A program made the position numbers and the translations under genes. Shown in pieces: positions 1 to 6,936 of a DNA stretch of 36,359 bases (position 1 is its first letter; each line of letters begins with the position of its first letter). This DNA comes from Candidatus Bipolaricaulota bacterium (GTDB lineage Bacteria > Bipolaricaulota > Bipolaricaulia > Bipolaricaulales > Bipolaricaulaceae), in the NCBI GenBank assembly GCA_014361015.1, contig JACIWJ010000013.1:1-36359 (forward strand). The letters are read 5' to 3'. The notes below the pieces were generated by a model. It was not told where the DNA came from. It did no database searches and was given only the letters and a program-made list of their open reading frames with translations.

Positions 1-428
1 ACGGAGAAGTACACGTCGCCGTCCACGACGTAGGCGTGGCCGGACGCGATGAGCTTCTCCACGAACGCGATCATCTGCGGGACGTAGGCCGTGGCCCGGG
101 GGGAGTGGGTGGGCCGGGCCACCCCCAGCGCGGCCAGGTCGCGGAAGTACTCCTCGGTGTAGTGGGAAGCGACCTCGTCCGCGGTGCGCCCCTCCTCCTG
201 CGCGCGGCGGATGATCTTGTCCTCGATGTCGGTCACGTTCTGGACGTAGACCACGGTGTAGCCGCGGGACTCGAGGTACCGGCGCAGGGCGTCGAACACG
301 ATCATCGGCCGGGCGTTCCCGATGTGGATGAGGTCGTACACGGTCGGGCCGCAGACGTACATCCGAACCGTGTTGTCCCGAACGACGAGCTCCTCGAGCT
401 TCCCGGTCAGCGTGTTGTGCAGGCGCAT
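1..428 (-). CDS. cysS: Cysteinyl-tRNA synthetase, N-terminal part (runs off the window)
   Basis: Class I aminoacyl-tRNA synthetase that charges tRNA-Cys in the cytoplasm. About 142 N-terminal residues are present and the rest lies beyond position 1. The translation opens MRLHNTLTGKLEELV and continues with YVCGPTVYDLIHIGNARP near residues 24-41. This holds the family's zinc-ligand Cys in the CGPTVYD motif and the ATP-binding HIGH-type signature (here HIGN). FDALRRYLESRGY and VQNVTDIEDKI follow, both typical of CysS. The ATG at 428 follows a GAGGGG-rich ribosome site. It is divergent from the membrane-protein gene at 508. The call is secure; the gene is incomplete only because the window ends. 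Confidence 0.97.
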   Translation of the reverse strand, partial: MRLHNTLTGKLEELVVRDNTVRMYVCGPTVYDLIHIGNARPMIVFDALRRYLESRGYTVVYVQNVTDIEDKIIRRAQEEGRTADEVASHYTEEYFRDLAALGVARPTHSPRATAYVPQMIAFVEKLIASGHAYVVDGDVYFS

Positions 429-452
429 CGTTCCCCCCTCGTCACGCCGGCA

Positions 453-481
453 ATCGTACGCGGGCGCGCGGTCCCGCCCAA
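453..481 (-). promoter_or_regulatory. Probable cysS promoter
   Basis: On the minus strand TTGGGC (481-476), a 17-nt spacer and TACGAT (458-453) form a sigma70-like promoter. Transcription would start near 446, giving a short leader with a Shine-Dalgarno before the cysS ATG at 428. Confidence 0.5.
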
Positions 482-495
482 GGGCGACCACCGGG

Positions 496-501
496 CATAA
501 T
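496..501 (+). promoter_or_regulatory. -10 element placed for leaderless transcription of the gene at 508
   Basis: CATAAT lies 6 nt (CCGGGC) upstream of the ATG at 508. A start site 6-8 nt after a -10 would fall on the start codon, and there is no Shine-Dalgarno. No convincing -35 is seen. Confidence 0.5.
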
Positions 502-507
502 CCGGGC

Positions 508-969
508 ATGGACCTCGGCGCGGTGGGGCGGGTGCTCCTCCTGTCGGCGCTCCCGATCTCCGAGCTCCGGGGCGGGCTCCCGCTGGCCCTCGCCCTCGGG
601 TTCCCCCCGGCAGCCGCGTACGCGCTCGCGGTGGCGGGGAACCTCCTCCCGGTGCCGTTCCTCCTTCTCGGCCTCGACGGGATCGTCCGCCTTGCCCGGG
701 CGCTCCCCGGGCCGCTCGGCCGGGCGGCGGGTCGCTACCTCGCCTGGCAGGAACGTCGGAGCCAGGCGCGGTTCAGGCGGTGGGGCCCGTGGGCGCTCCT
801 CCTGTTCGTGGCGATCCCGCTCCCGATGACTGGCGCCTGGACGGGATGCCTCGCCGCGTTTCTCCTCGGGATCCCCCTCCGGCGGTCGCTCCCCCGGATC
901 GCCCTTGGGGTCCTCCTCGCGGGCGGGATCGTGCTCGCCGCCTCGCTCGGGCTGATCGCCGTTCTGTAG
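508..969 (+). CDS. Small multi-pass membrane protein, COG2426 / Sm_multidrug_ex family
   Basis: A 153-residue hydrophobic protein resembling the COG2426 family (Pfam 'putative small multidrug export protein'), whose biochemical role is not established. Family-like features are the early SALPISELRGGLPLALALGF segment (about residues 11-30), a second hydrophobic stretch with NLLPVPFLLL, a basic amphipathic loop (residues 65-90), AIPLPMTGAWTG near residue 110 and a hydrophobic C-terminus. I estimate four membrane segments. The ATG at 508 is preferred over longer in-frame starts because the homologous region begins there and a -10 lies 6 nt upstream. It is divergent from cysS and separated from mgtE by 51 bp that hold another promoter. 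The family call is fairly sure; a transport role is not. Confidence 0.8.
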   Translation: MDLGAVGRVLLLSALPISELRGGLPLALALGFPPAAAYALAVAGNLLPVPFLLLGLDGIVRLARALPGPLGRAAGRYLAWQERRSQARFRRWGPWALLLFVAIPLPMTGAWTGCLAAFLLGIPLRRSLPRIALGVLLAGGIVLAASLGLIAVL

Positions 970-1006
970 CCCGTTCCGCCGTGTGGGCGGGACCGGGGAT
1001 GGCGGG

Positions 1007-1012
1007 TATAGT
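1007..1012 (+). promoter_or_regulatory. -10 element placed for leaderless mgtE
   Basis: TATAGT lies 8 nt upstream of the mgtE ATG at 1021, with no ribosome site between them. The transcript would begin at or next to the start codon, which leaves no room for a 5' magnesium riboswitch. The -35 region is weak. Confidence 0.5.
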
Positions 1013-1020
1013 CGGCTGTC

Positions 1021-2337
1021 ATGGCTGAGGAAGCGACCCCCCGCCTCGACATCGCCGAGCTCATCCGCCGGCACCCCGCCGAAATCGCGGAGATCCTGGC
1101 CGCGCTGAACGAGGACGAGGCGGTGGAGCTCCTGCGCCGGCTCTACCTCCGGCGCGCGGCGGCGGAACCGCTCGGGGAGATGGAGCCCGACGAGGCGGCG
1201 CGGCTGCTGGCCGAGCTCAACCGCGAGGACGCCGCCCACATCCTGTCCCACATGGAGCCGGACGACGCGGTGGACCTGCTGGCGGAGCTCCCCCCGGAGA
1301 CGGTCGCGGACATCCTGTCCCGGCTCGAGGTGCGGGAGGCGAAGCAGCTGGGGGAACTCCTCGCCTACCCCCCGGACAGCGCGGGCGGCCTCATGTCGAC
1401 CGAGGTCGTCGCCCTCTCCGCGGACATGACGGCGGAGAGGGCGATCGAGGAGCTGCGGGCCGTGGCCGAGGACGCGGAGACCGTCTACTACGCGTACGTG
1501 GTGGACGAGCGGGGGACGCTCCTCGGGGTCCTGTCCCTGCGCGACCTCGTGCTGGCCCGTCCCGACACCCCGCTCCGCGCGATCATGAGGTCGGATGCGG
1601 TGGTCCTCCCGGTGACGATGGACAAGGAGGAGGTCGCCCGCACGTTCGACAAGTACAACTTCCTCGCCCTGCCCGTGGTGGACGAGGACCACCGCCTGTT
1701 GGGGATCGTCACGATCGACGACGTGATCGACGTGATCCGCGAGGAGGCGACCGAGGACGCCCTCAAGCTGGGCGGCATCCCGGCGGGGGAGGACCACCCC
1801 CTCGATCCGCCCCAGGTGTCGGTGCGGAAGCGCCTCCCGTGGCTGATGGGGCTCGTCCTACTCAACCTCACGGTGGCCGGGGTGATCAGCCGGTTCGAGG
1901 CCACGATCGCCGAGATCGCGTTCGTGGCCTCGCTCATGCCCCTCATCGCCGACATGAGCGGGAACGCGGCGGCGCAGGCGCTGGCGGTGGCGATCCGCGG
2001 GATCGCGGTGGGCGCGGTCCACTGGTCGAACCTGCCGTGGATCATGTGGAAGGAGCTGCGGGTGGGCCTGTTCGCTGGCCTTGTCCTCGGTGTCCAGATC
2101 GGGCTCATCGCCACCCTCCTCTGGCGCAAGCCGCTGTTCGGCCTCGTCGCGGGGATCGCCCTCGCCGGGACCACGGTCGGGGCCTGCCTGACCGGGGGGA
2201 TGCTGCCGTTCATGTTCAGGCGGCTGGGGCTCGACCCGGCGATGATGTCCGGGCCGGTGGCGACGACGATCGGCGACTTGATCGGGATCGGGCTGTTCCT
2301 CGGCCTGGCCACGGCGTTCCTCCCCTACATGGCATGA
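1021..2337 (+). CDS. mgtE: MgtE-family magnesium transporter/channel
   Basis: A 438-residue inner-membrane Mg2+ channel. The order matches MgtE: an acidic helical N domain (about 1-125) with repeated E-P-D-D/E-A motifs, two CBS domains (about 126-250, with GLMSTEVV and LLGIVTIDDVIDVI), a linker helix, and five transmembrane helices from residue 272. The membrane domain carries PLIADMSGNAAAQA (307-320) and TTIGDLIGIG (415-424). D419 corresponds to the pore aspartate of the family. The N and CBS domains normally sense cytosolic Mg2+ and close the pore, so control is probably post-translational; the apparently leaderless mRNA has no room for an M-box. The TGA overlaps the next gene's ATG (ATGA). 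Confidence 0.97.
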   Translation: MAEEATPRLDIAELIRRHPAEIAEILAALNEDEAVELLRRLYLRRAAAEPLGEMEPDEAARLLAELNREDAAHILSHMEPDDAVDLLAELPPETVADILSRLEVREAKQLGELLAYPPDSAGGLMSTEVVALSADMTAERAIEELRAVAEDAETVYYAYVVDERGTLLGVLSLRDLVLARPDTPLRAIMRSDAVVLPVTMDKEEVARTFDKYNFLALPVVDEDHRLLGIVTIDDVIDVIREEATEDALKLGGIPAGEDHPLDPPQVSVRKRLPWLMGLVLLNLTVAGVISRFEATIAEIAFVASLMPLIADMSGNAAAQALAVAIRGIAVGAVHWSNLPWIMWKELRVGLFAGLVLGVQIGLIATLLWRKPLFGLVAGIALAGTTVGACLTGGMLPFMFRRLGLDPAMMSGPVATTIGDLIGIGLFLGLATAFLPYMA

Positions 2338-2816
2338 AGGACATCGTGCTCTTCGCGGGCAGCTTGATCGTGATCGGCCTCGCCCTCGCCGTGGTCCCCT
2401 ACCCCCTCCCGTGGCGGCTGGGGGGAGGGGCTCTCCTCCTTCTCCTGTGGGCGTACGGCCTGTGGCGGGCGGCCGGGGGCCTCCTCCGCCCCACCTCCGC
2501 GGTCCGGCTTCTGCCCGGCCACGCCCTCCTCCTCCTCGCCCTCGGGCTCGTCGGGTCGGAAGCGGGGTTCTGGGCGTGGACCGCTCTGCCCGTCCTCAGC
2601 CTCCTCCTCGACCTCGCCCGGCACCGGTCGCTCGCCACCGGGATGTACGCTATACTCTGGCTCGACGTTTTCGCCCTCCTGCACCAGGTGGTGGCGCGAG
2701 GCCGCAACCTGACCGGGCTGCCGTTCGTCCTGTGGAGCGGGGGGCTCGCCCTCGTGGCCATCTTGTTCGTGGCGAACGGGGTGCGCAGAATCTGGACAAA
2801 GGGAGTGATGGTATGA
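2334..2816 (+). CDS. Uncharacterised integral membrane protein between mgtE and yajC
   Basis: A 160-residue protein I do not recognise. It is almost entirely hydrophobic, with about five likely membrane segments: residues 4-23, 29-46, 62-82, 101-122 and 134-152. Short basic loops and a basic C-terminal tail (VRRIWTKG) suggest a cytoplasmic end. The gene is held by 4-bp overlaps on both sides: its ATG overlaps the mgtE stop and its TGA overlaps the yajC ATG. Translational coupling within one operon is therefore likely, and the reading frame is real rather than spurious. No catalytic motif is visible, and a role in transport or in the Sec complex would be guesswork. Confidence 0.7.
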   Translation: MKDIVLFAGSLIVIGLALAVVPYPLPWRLGGGALLLLLWAYGLWRAAGGLLRPTSAVRLLPGHALLLLALGLVGSEAGFWAWTALPVLSLLLDLARHRSLATGMYAILWLDVFALLHQVVARGRNLTGLPFVLWSGGLALVAILFVANGVRRIWTKGVMV

Positions 2817-3112
2817 TCGCATACGCTCAGAACGGCGCCGCGCCCGAGGCGACGCAGTCCATGATCACCCTCGTGGTGATGCTCGTGGCGTTCGCCGCCA
2901 TCTTCTACTTCCTCCTCATCCGGCCGCAGCGCCGGCGCCAGAAGGAGCACCGCGACCTCCTCGGCTCCCTCAAGCGGGGCGACCGGGTGGTCACCGCCGG
3001 CGGGATCATGGGCACGATCGAGGAGATGTCGGATGACTCCGTGGTCCTCGTCGTCGAGGAGGGGAAGCTCCGCCTGTCCAAGGGGAGCATCGTGGACAAG
3101 GTCCGCAAGTAG
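2813..3112 (+). CDS. yajC: Preprotein translocase subunit YajC
   Basis: A 99-residue accessory subunit of the SecDF-YajC complex in the inner membrane. A short exterior N-terminus is followed by one transmembrane helix (about residues 17-37, ending FYFLLIRPQRRRQKEH). That RPQ-basic signature after the helix is characteristic of YajC. The cytoplasmic part contains LKRGDRVVTAGGIMGTI, the second family hallmark. An AAAGGGAG ribosome site lies within the preceding gene, whose stop overlaps this ATG. It is followed 8 bp later by secD, the usual order. Confidence 0.96.
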   Translation: MIAYAQNGAAPEATQSMITLVVMLVAFAAIFYFLLIRPQRRRQKEHRDLLGSLKRGDRVVTAGGIMGTIEEMSDDSVVLVVEEGKLRLSKGSIVDKVRK

Positions 3113-3120
3113 GGGCAGCG

Positions 3121-4515
3121 ATGAGGCGCACGGACTGGATTCGCGTAGGCATTGTGGTTGCGGCCCTGTTCGCTTCGATCGGCCTCCTCTACCCGTTCTT
3201 CCCGTTCCAGGAGGTGATCAAGCTCGGCCTCGACCTCCAGGGCGGGGTGCGCCTTGTGCTCGAGGCGCAGGTCCTGGACCCAGCGACGGGTGAGCTCGTC
3301 CCGCTCCGGGAGTCCCCCATGGACGCGGCCAAGCAGCGGGATGCGGTGAACCAGCTCGTGACGATCTTCTCGGAACGGGTGGACCAGTACGGGATGGCCA
3401 ACGCCGAGATCCGCCCCATCGGGCGGGATCGGGTCGAGGTCAAGATCCCCAAGGTCCAGGACCCTGAGGAGGCGAGGATGCTCCTCGGGAGCACCGCCCT
3501 CCTCCAGTTCCGGAAGGTGATCGACGCCGCTTCCTCCCAAGCCGACCTCGAAGCACGCACCGGCTTCCTGTACGAGGTCCTCCCGAACAAGGACGGCAGC
3601 GAGTGGTACCTTGTGGAGATCGACCCCCTCGTCACGGGGGACGTTCTCGACAACGCGGCGATGCGCACGTCCACTGACCCGCGCAACCCGGGGTTCTACA
3701 TCGCCCTCACGTTCAGCCGCGAGGGGGCGGAGAGGTTCGTGGAGGCGCTCCGCCGCCTCCAGGTGAACGACCGCCTGGCGATCGTCCTCGACAACGTGGT
3801 CTACTCCGCCCCGCTCGTCTCCGAGTCGATCAAACAGGCGGCCCAACAGGGTTGGAGGGCGGTGCAGGACTCAACGACGATCACTGGACGGTTCACGCTG
3901 GACGAGGCGAAGCTCCTCGCGGTCGTCCTCCGCTCGGGCGCCCTCCCGACCCAAGTCGCGGTGATCGAGGAGCAGACGGTGGGGCCCACCCTCGGGGCGG
4001 AGTACGTCCGCCGGGGCATGACCGCCCTCGTCGTGAGCTTCATCCTCGTCCTCATCTACATGGTCGTCTACTACCGCTGGCTGGGCCTGGTCGCCGACGT
4101 AACGCTCGTGATGACGATGCTCCTCGTGTTCGCCGCGCTGCGCGCGTTCGGGGCGACCCTCACCCTGCCTGGGATCGCGGGGCTCGTCCTCACGATCGGG
4201 ATGGCGGTCGACGCCAACGTCGTCATCTTCGAGCGGATCAAGGAGGAGCGGCGGACGGGCAAGGCCCCCCGGGCCTGCATCACCGCCGGGTTCGCGAAGT
4301 CGCTCTCCGCGGTGCTCGACGCGAACATCACCACGATCATCGTGGCGTTCATCCTGTTCCTCCTGGGCTCGGGACCGGTGGAGGGGTTCGGGATCACGCT
4401 GGGGCTGGGGATCGCCGCCTCCGTGTTCTCGGCGCTCGTCCTGTCCCGTCTGCTGCTCGAGACGACGGGCCTCGGCGAGTTCATCCCCGCCCGACCGGCG
4501 TCAGAGAAAGCGTGA
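3121..4515 (+). CDS. secD: Protein translocase subunit SecD
   Basis: A 464-residue inner-membrane subunit that uses the proton gradient to help complete Sec-dependent export. Visible family signatures: N-terminal membrane helix (8-26), the D1 motif GLDLQGG (36-42), the periplasmic P1 region including VVYSAPLVSESI (226-237), SGALP (272-276) and TVGPTLG (286-292), then the membrane core with GMAVDANVVIFERIKEE (360-376). The length fits SecD alone rather than a SecDF fusion. secF, which normally follows directly, is absent; instead secD ends 35 bp inside the convergent holA gene. The partner must be encoded elsewhere or missing. Confidence 0.96.
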   Translation: MRRTDWIRVGIVVAALFASIGLLYPFFPFQEVIKLGLDLQGGVRLVLEAQVLDPATGELVPLRESPMDAAKQRDAVNQLVTIFSERVDQYGMANAEIRPIGRDRVEVKIPKVQDPEEARMLLGSTALLQFRKVIDAASSQADLEARTGFLYEVLPNKDGSEWYLVEIDPLVTGDVLDNAAMRTSTDPRNPGFYIALTFSREGAERFVEALRRLQVNDRLAIVLDNVVYSAPLVSESIKQAAQQGWRAVQDSTTITGRFTLDEAKLLAVVLRSGALPTQVAVIEEQTVGPTLGAEYVRRGMTALVVSFILVLIYMVVYYRWLGLVADVTLVMTMLLVFAALRAFGATLTLPGIAGLVLTIGMAVDANVVIFERIKEERRTGKAPRACITAGFAKSLSAVLDANITTIIVAFILFLLGSGPVEGFGITLGLGIAASVFSALVLSRLLLETTGLGEFIPARPASEKA

Positions 4516-5380
4516 AGTGGTGGAGGGCTGCCTCCGGGGAGAACCGACCGGTCTTGATCCGGAGGTCGAGCTCTTGGAGGGAGGCGAGGAGCCCGACGAG
4601 CCGCGCTTCCCCCCATCGCCGGGCCTGATCGAGCCGCCGCCGGGCAAGCCACGGCGGACCGGCCGGTTCGCGGCCGCCGGCCGTTGCCGCGAGGGCAGCG
4701 AGGAGCGCCCGCACGTGCCCGACGAGGGCGAAGAACAGCGCCGAGGGGTTCGCCCCCGCCGCGAGCAGGGTGCGCAGGGCGGCGAGGGCGGCGGGGATCT
4801 CCCCCCTGCCCACGGCATCGAGGTAGGCGTACGGCGTCCCCAGGGAGAAGAACAAGAGCCGGGGAAGCCCGTCGGGGGGGAGCCGCTCCCCCTGCCACAG
4901 GGAGAGCTTCGCCACCTCTTGGGCAACGCGCAACGGGTCGCCCGCCGCAGCATCGAGGAGGAGATCCACCACCCACCGGGGCTGGGGGAGGCCAGCCTCG
5001 GCGAGGAGTTCGGCCGCGAGGGCGTGGAGCGCCCGCCCGGTCGGGGTCGGGAAGAACCGGGCCTCCTCCGCCCTCGCCACCACGGGCCCCTTCAGAGCCT
5101 CGCCGACGAAGGACAGCCCAACCTGGGGAGGCACCCCCTGCGCCAGCATCTGCGCCAGTCGTCCCTCCCCCATCAGCCGGTCCGCGCGGCGGACGATGAT
5201 CGCCCGCGGCTCCCCGAACAGGTCAGCGCTCCCCAGCTCCCCCATCAGCCGAGCGAGGCACGGCTCGTCCCCGAACAGCACGACCCGCCGGGACGGACCC
5301 CACGCCGCAACGGCACGGCCGAGGGCCCGCTCCACGAGCAGGGGATCCCCCCAGTAGGCGACGATCCGCGGCGGGACCAC
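4481..5380 (-). CDS. holA: DNA polymerase III delta subunit (clamp-loader)
   Basis: A 299-residue clamp-loader subunit that opens the sliding clamp during replication. The N-terminal half has the RFC-like pattern: IVAYWGDPLLVERAL, then ADLFGEPRAIIVRRAD (about residues 53-68), the family's 'loaded-gene product' segment. A small helical domain and a helical C-terminal collar follow, ending LKTGRFSPEAALHHF-like (here LRIKTGRFSPEAALHHF), where many HolA proteins read 'D..IK.G'. It is somewhat shorter than the usual 320-340 residues. The start is GTG at 5380, with a -10 only 6 nt upstream, so the mRNA may be leaderless. The 3' end overlaps secD by 35 bp, so the two transcripts are complementary there. 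Confidence 0.9.
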   Translation of the reverse strand: MVPPRIVAYWGDPLLVERALGRAVAAWGPSRRVVLFGDEPCLARLMGELGSADLFGEPRAIIVRRADRLMGEGRLAQMLAQGVPPQVGLSFVGEALKGPVVARAEEARFFPTPTGRALHALAAELLAEAGLPQPRWVVDLLLDAAAGDPLRVAQEVAKLSLWQGERLPPDGLPRLLFFSLGTPYAYLDAVGRGEIPAALAALRTLLAAGANPSALFFALVGHVRALLAALAATAGGREPAGPPWLARRRLDQARRWGEARLVGLLASLQELDLRIKTGRFSPEAALHHFTLSLTPVGRG

Positions 5381-5386
5381 GCCCGA

Positions 5387-5415
5387 ACGTTACCCCCGTC
5401 GGGACGGGGGGACAA
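5387..5415 (-). promoter_or_regulatory. holA promoter, leaderless geometry, with palindromic spacer
   Basis: On the minus strand: TTGTCC (5415-5410), a 17-nt spacer, TAACGT (5392-5387), then TCGGGC directly before the GTG start. Most of the spacer together with one -35 base forms an inverted repeat (CCCCCGTC / GACGGGGG, 5393-5410) that could be an operator or chance in GC-rich DNA. Confidence 0.55.
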
Positions 5416-5417
5416 CG

Positions 5418-5446
5418 TTGAGCCCATGACCGCATCCTGCTACCAT
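5418..5446 (+). promoter_or_regulatory. tRNA-Leu promoter ending 8 nt before the mature tRNA
   Basis: TTGAGC (5418-5423), 17-nt spacer, TACCAT (5441-5446), then CGTCCCGC and the first tRNA base at 5455. The block TACCATCGTCCCGC differs at one base from the block before tRNA-Met at 30028. Confidence 0.7.
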
Positions 5447-5454
5447 CGTCCCGC

Positions 5455-5538
5455 GCCGAGGTGGCGGAATTGGCAGACGCGCTGTCTTGAGGGGGCAGTG
5501 GGCTTCGGCCTGTGTGGGTTCAAATCCCACCCTCGGCA
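5455..5538 (+). tRNA. tRNA-Leu, anticodon GAG
   Basis: An 84-nt class II tRNA. The acceptor stem is GCCGAGG / CCTCGGC, the D arm GCG...CGC, and the anticodon stem CTGTC / GGCAG. Its loop TTGAGGG gives anticodon GAG at 5489-5491. A long variable arm (GGGC TTC GGCC-like) is present, and the T arm is GTGGG-TTCAAAT-CCCAC. The discriminator is A5538. The next bases are CCC, so CCA is not encoded and must be added by the CCA-adding enzyme. It reads CUC/CUU leucine codons. The plsX start codon lies only 9 nt beyond the 3' end. Confidence 0.95.
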
Positions 5539-5547
5539 CCCCAACCG

Positions 5548-6537
5548 GTGAAGCCGCGGATCATCGTCGACGTGATGGGGGCCGACCGCCCACCCGCCGA
5601 GCTCGCGTGGGGGGCGGTCCACGCCTCGGCCCACCTCCCCCTCACGCTCGTCCTCGCGGCCCGACGGCGCGATCTCCCACCCCACCTCCCGCCGACGGTC
5701 GAGATCCTCGATTGCCCGCCGGACGAGGGGGAGGGCAGCTCGATCGCGCGCGGGATCGCCGCCGTGGGGCAGGGGGAGGCGGAGGCGTTCCTCTCCCCGG
5801 GGAGCACGGGGGCGGTGGTGCGGGCGGCGATCCTCCAGCTGGGGCGGCTTCCCGGCGTGCTCCGCCCCGGGCTGTGCGCTTCCCTGCCCACCCTCCACGG
5901 GGAGGTGCTCCTCATCGATGCCGGGGCGACCGCCGATCCCAAGCCCGCCTATCTCGTCCAATTCGCCCAGCTGGGGCTCGCCTACGCCCGAGGGGTGCTG
6001 GGGATCCCCCGCCCCACCGCGGGCCTCCTCAACATCGGGACCGAGCAGGGGAAGGGGGACCGGCTCGCCCGCGCCGCCTACGATCTCCTCGCCGGCCGGG
6101 ACGGGTTCGTCGGGAACGTGGAGCCCCACACGATCCTCACCGAGCGCCCGGTGGACGTGGTGGTCTGCGGGGGCTTCGCCGGGAACCTCTTCCTCAAGGC
6201 GACCGAGGGGGGGACGGAGGCGATTCTGGTCGCGGTGCGGGAGGCTCTCCGCCGTTCCCCACGGACGAGGCTCGGGGGGTGGCTCGCCCACCCCGCCCTC
6301 CGCGCGGTGGGCCAGGGGCTTCGCTACGAGGAGCACAACGCGGCTCCCTTGCTGGGGGTGAGGGGATTGGTCCTCGTCGCCCACGGCCGCTCGGATGGCC
6401 GCGCGATCGGCGGCGCGCTCCGCCGCGCGTTCTTGGCATGCCAGGCCGGGATCGTGGAAACGCTCCACTCCCTGTTCGCGCCGGCGGGGCTTGCCAACCC
6501 CGGGGATCCCCGGGTACGCTCCGCCACCCCATCCTGA
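5548..6537 (+). CDS. plsX: Phosphate acyltransferase PlsX
   Basis: A 329-residue peripheral membrane enzyme that converts acyl-ACP plus phosphate to acyl-phosphate, the donor used by PlsY in phospholipid synthesis. Family hallmarks are the N-terminal IIVDVMGADRPP, SPGSTGAVV (about residue 90), IDAGATADPKPAYLVQFAQLG (about 122-142), LLNIGTEQGKG, and VVCGGFAGNLFLKATEG (about 207-223). The GTG at 5548 is chosen because homology starts at once (VKPRIIVDVMGAD). There is no ribosome site, and the codon lies 9 nt after the tRNA-Leu 3' end, so translation probably depends on tRNA processing. The substrate carrier gene acpP follows. Confidence 0.95.
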   Translation: MKPRIIVDVMGADRPPAELAWGAVHASAHLPLTLVLAARRRDLPPHLPPTVEILDCPPDEGEGSSIARGIAAVGQGEAEAFLSPGSTGAVVRAAILQLGRLPGVLRPGLCASLPTLHGEVLLIDAGATADPKPAYLVQFAQLGLAYARGVLGIPRPTAGLLNIGTEQGKGDRLARAAYDLLAGRDGFVGNVEPHTILTERPVDVVVCGGFAGNLFLKATEGGTEAILVAVREALRRSPRTRLGGWLAHPALRAVGQGLRYEEHNAAPLLGVRGLVLVAHGRSDGRAIGGALRRAFLACQAGIVETLHSLFAPAGLANPGDPRVRSATPS

Positions 6538-6565
6538 GCGGGCGAGGAGGGACCATCACCGGGCG

Positions 6566-6594
6566 TTGCGCTTCGCGGGGAGGCCTTATATAAC
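6566..6594 (+). promoter_or_regulatory. acpP promoter
   Basis: TTGCGC (6566-6571), 17-nt spacer, TATAAC (6589-6594) within TTATATAAC. It would give a leader of about 50 nt containing a GAGGAGG ribosome site before the acpP ATG at 6652. This leader contrasts with the leaderless promoters elsewhere and fits a highly translated gene. Confidence 0.65.
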
Positions 6595-6651
6595 TGGCCC
6601 AGTCCGGGGCCCCGTCCTGCAGGGGTGGGCCGCCGAGGAGGTGTGGGAAAG

Positions 6652-6912
6652 ATGAGCGAGATTGCTGATCGGGTTCGGGAGATCATCGCCGAACAGCTGA
6701 TGGTGGACCTCGAGGAAGTCACGGATGAGGCTTCGTTCGTAAACGATCTCGGTGCAGATTCCCTCGATACGGTCGAACTGATCATGGAGTTCGAGGACGA
6801 GTTCGGCATCGAGATCCCGGACGAGTCGGCGGAGAGCATCGGCACCGTCGGAGAGGCGATCGCGTACATCGAGAGCCGCGTTCACGAGAAGGAAGGGACG
6901 GCGGGGGCGTAG
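6652..6912 (+). CDS. acpP: Acyl carrier protein
   Basis: An 86-residue acidic carrier of growing fatty acyl chains in type II fatty acid synthesis. It has the canonical [19 protein letters not shown] region, with Ser37 as the attachment site for 4'-phosphopantetheine. The four-helix length and acidic helix II are normal for the family. The ATG at 6652 follows GAGGAGGTGTGGGAAAG, a strong ribosome site, and is preferred over an in-frame ATG upstream at 6625. No fab synthase genes are nearby, but plsX, which uses acyl-ACP, is directly upstream. Confidence 0.98.
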   Translation: MSEIADRVREIIAEQLMVDLEEVTDEASFVNDLGADSLDTVELIMEFEDEFGIEIPDESAESIGTVGEAIAYIESRVHEKEGTAGA

Positions 6913-6936
6913 GGCGCCCCGCGCAGCGCAGACACC

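Noticed and set aside
2651-2656. TATACT inside the membrane-protein gene as a promoter for yajC-secD
   Set aside because: The hexamer is good, but there is no -35 at 16-18 nt (TCGCTC) and no extended -10, and tight overlaps already explain expression.
6499-6514. Perfect 16-bp palindrome CCCGGGGATCCCCGGG near the end of plsX
   Set aside because: It lies in coding sequence, has no T-tract and no second copy seen; such palindromes are expected by chance at this GC content.
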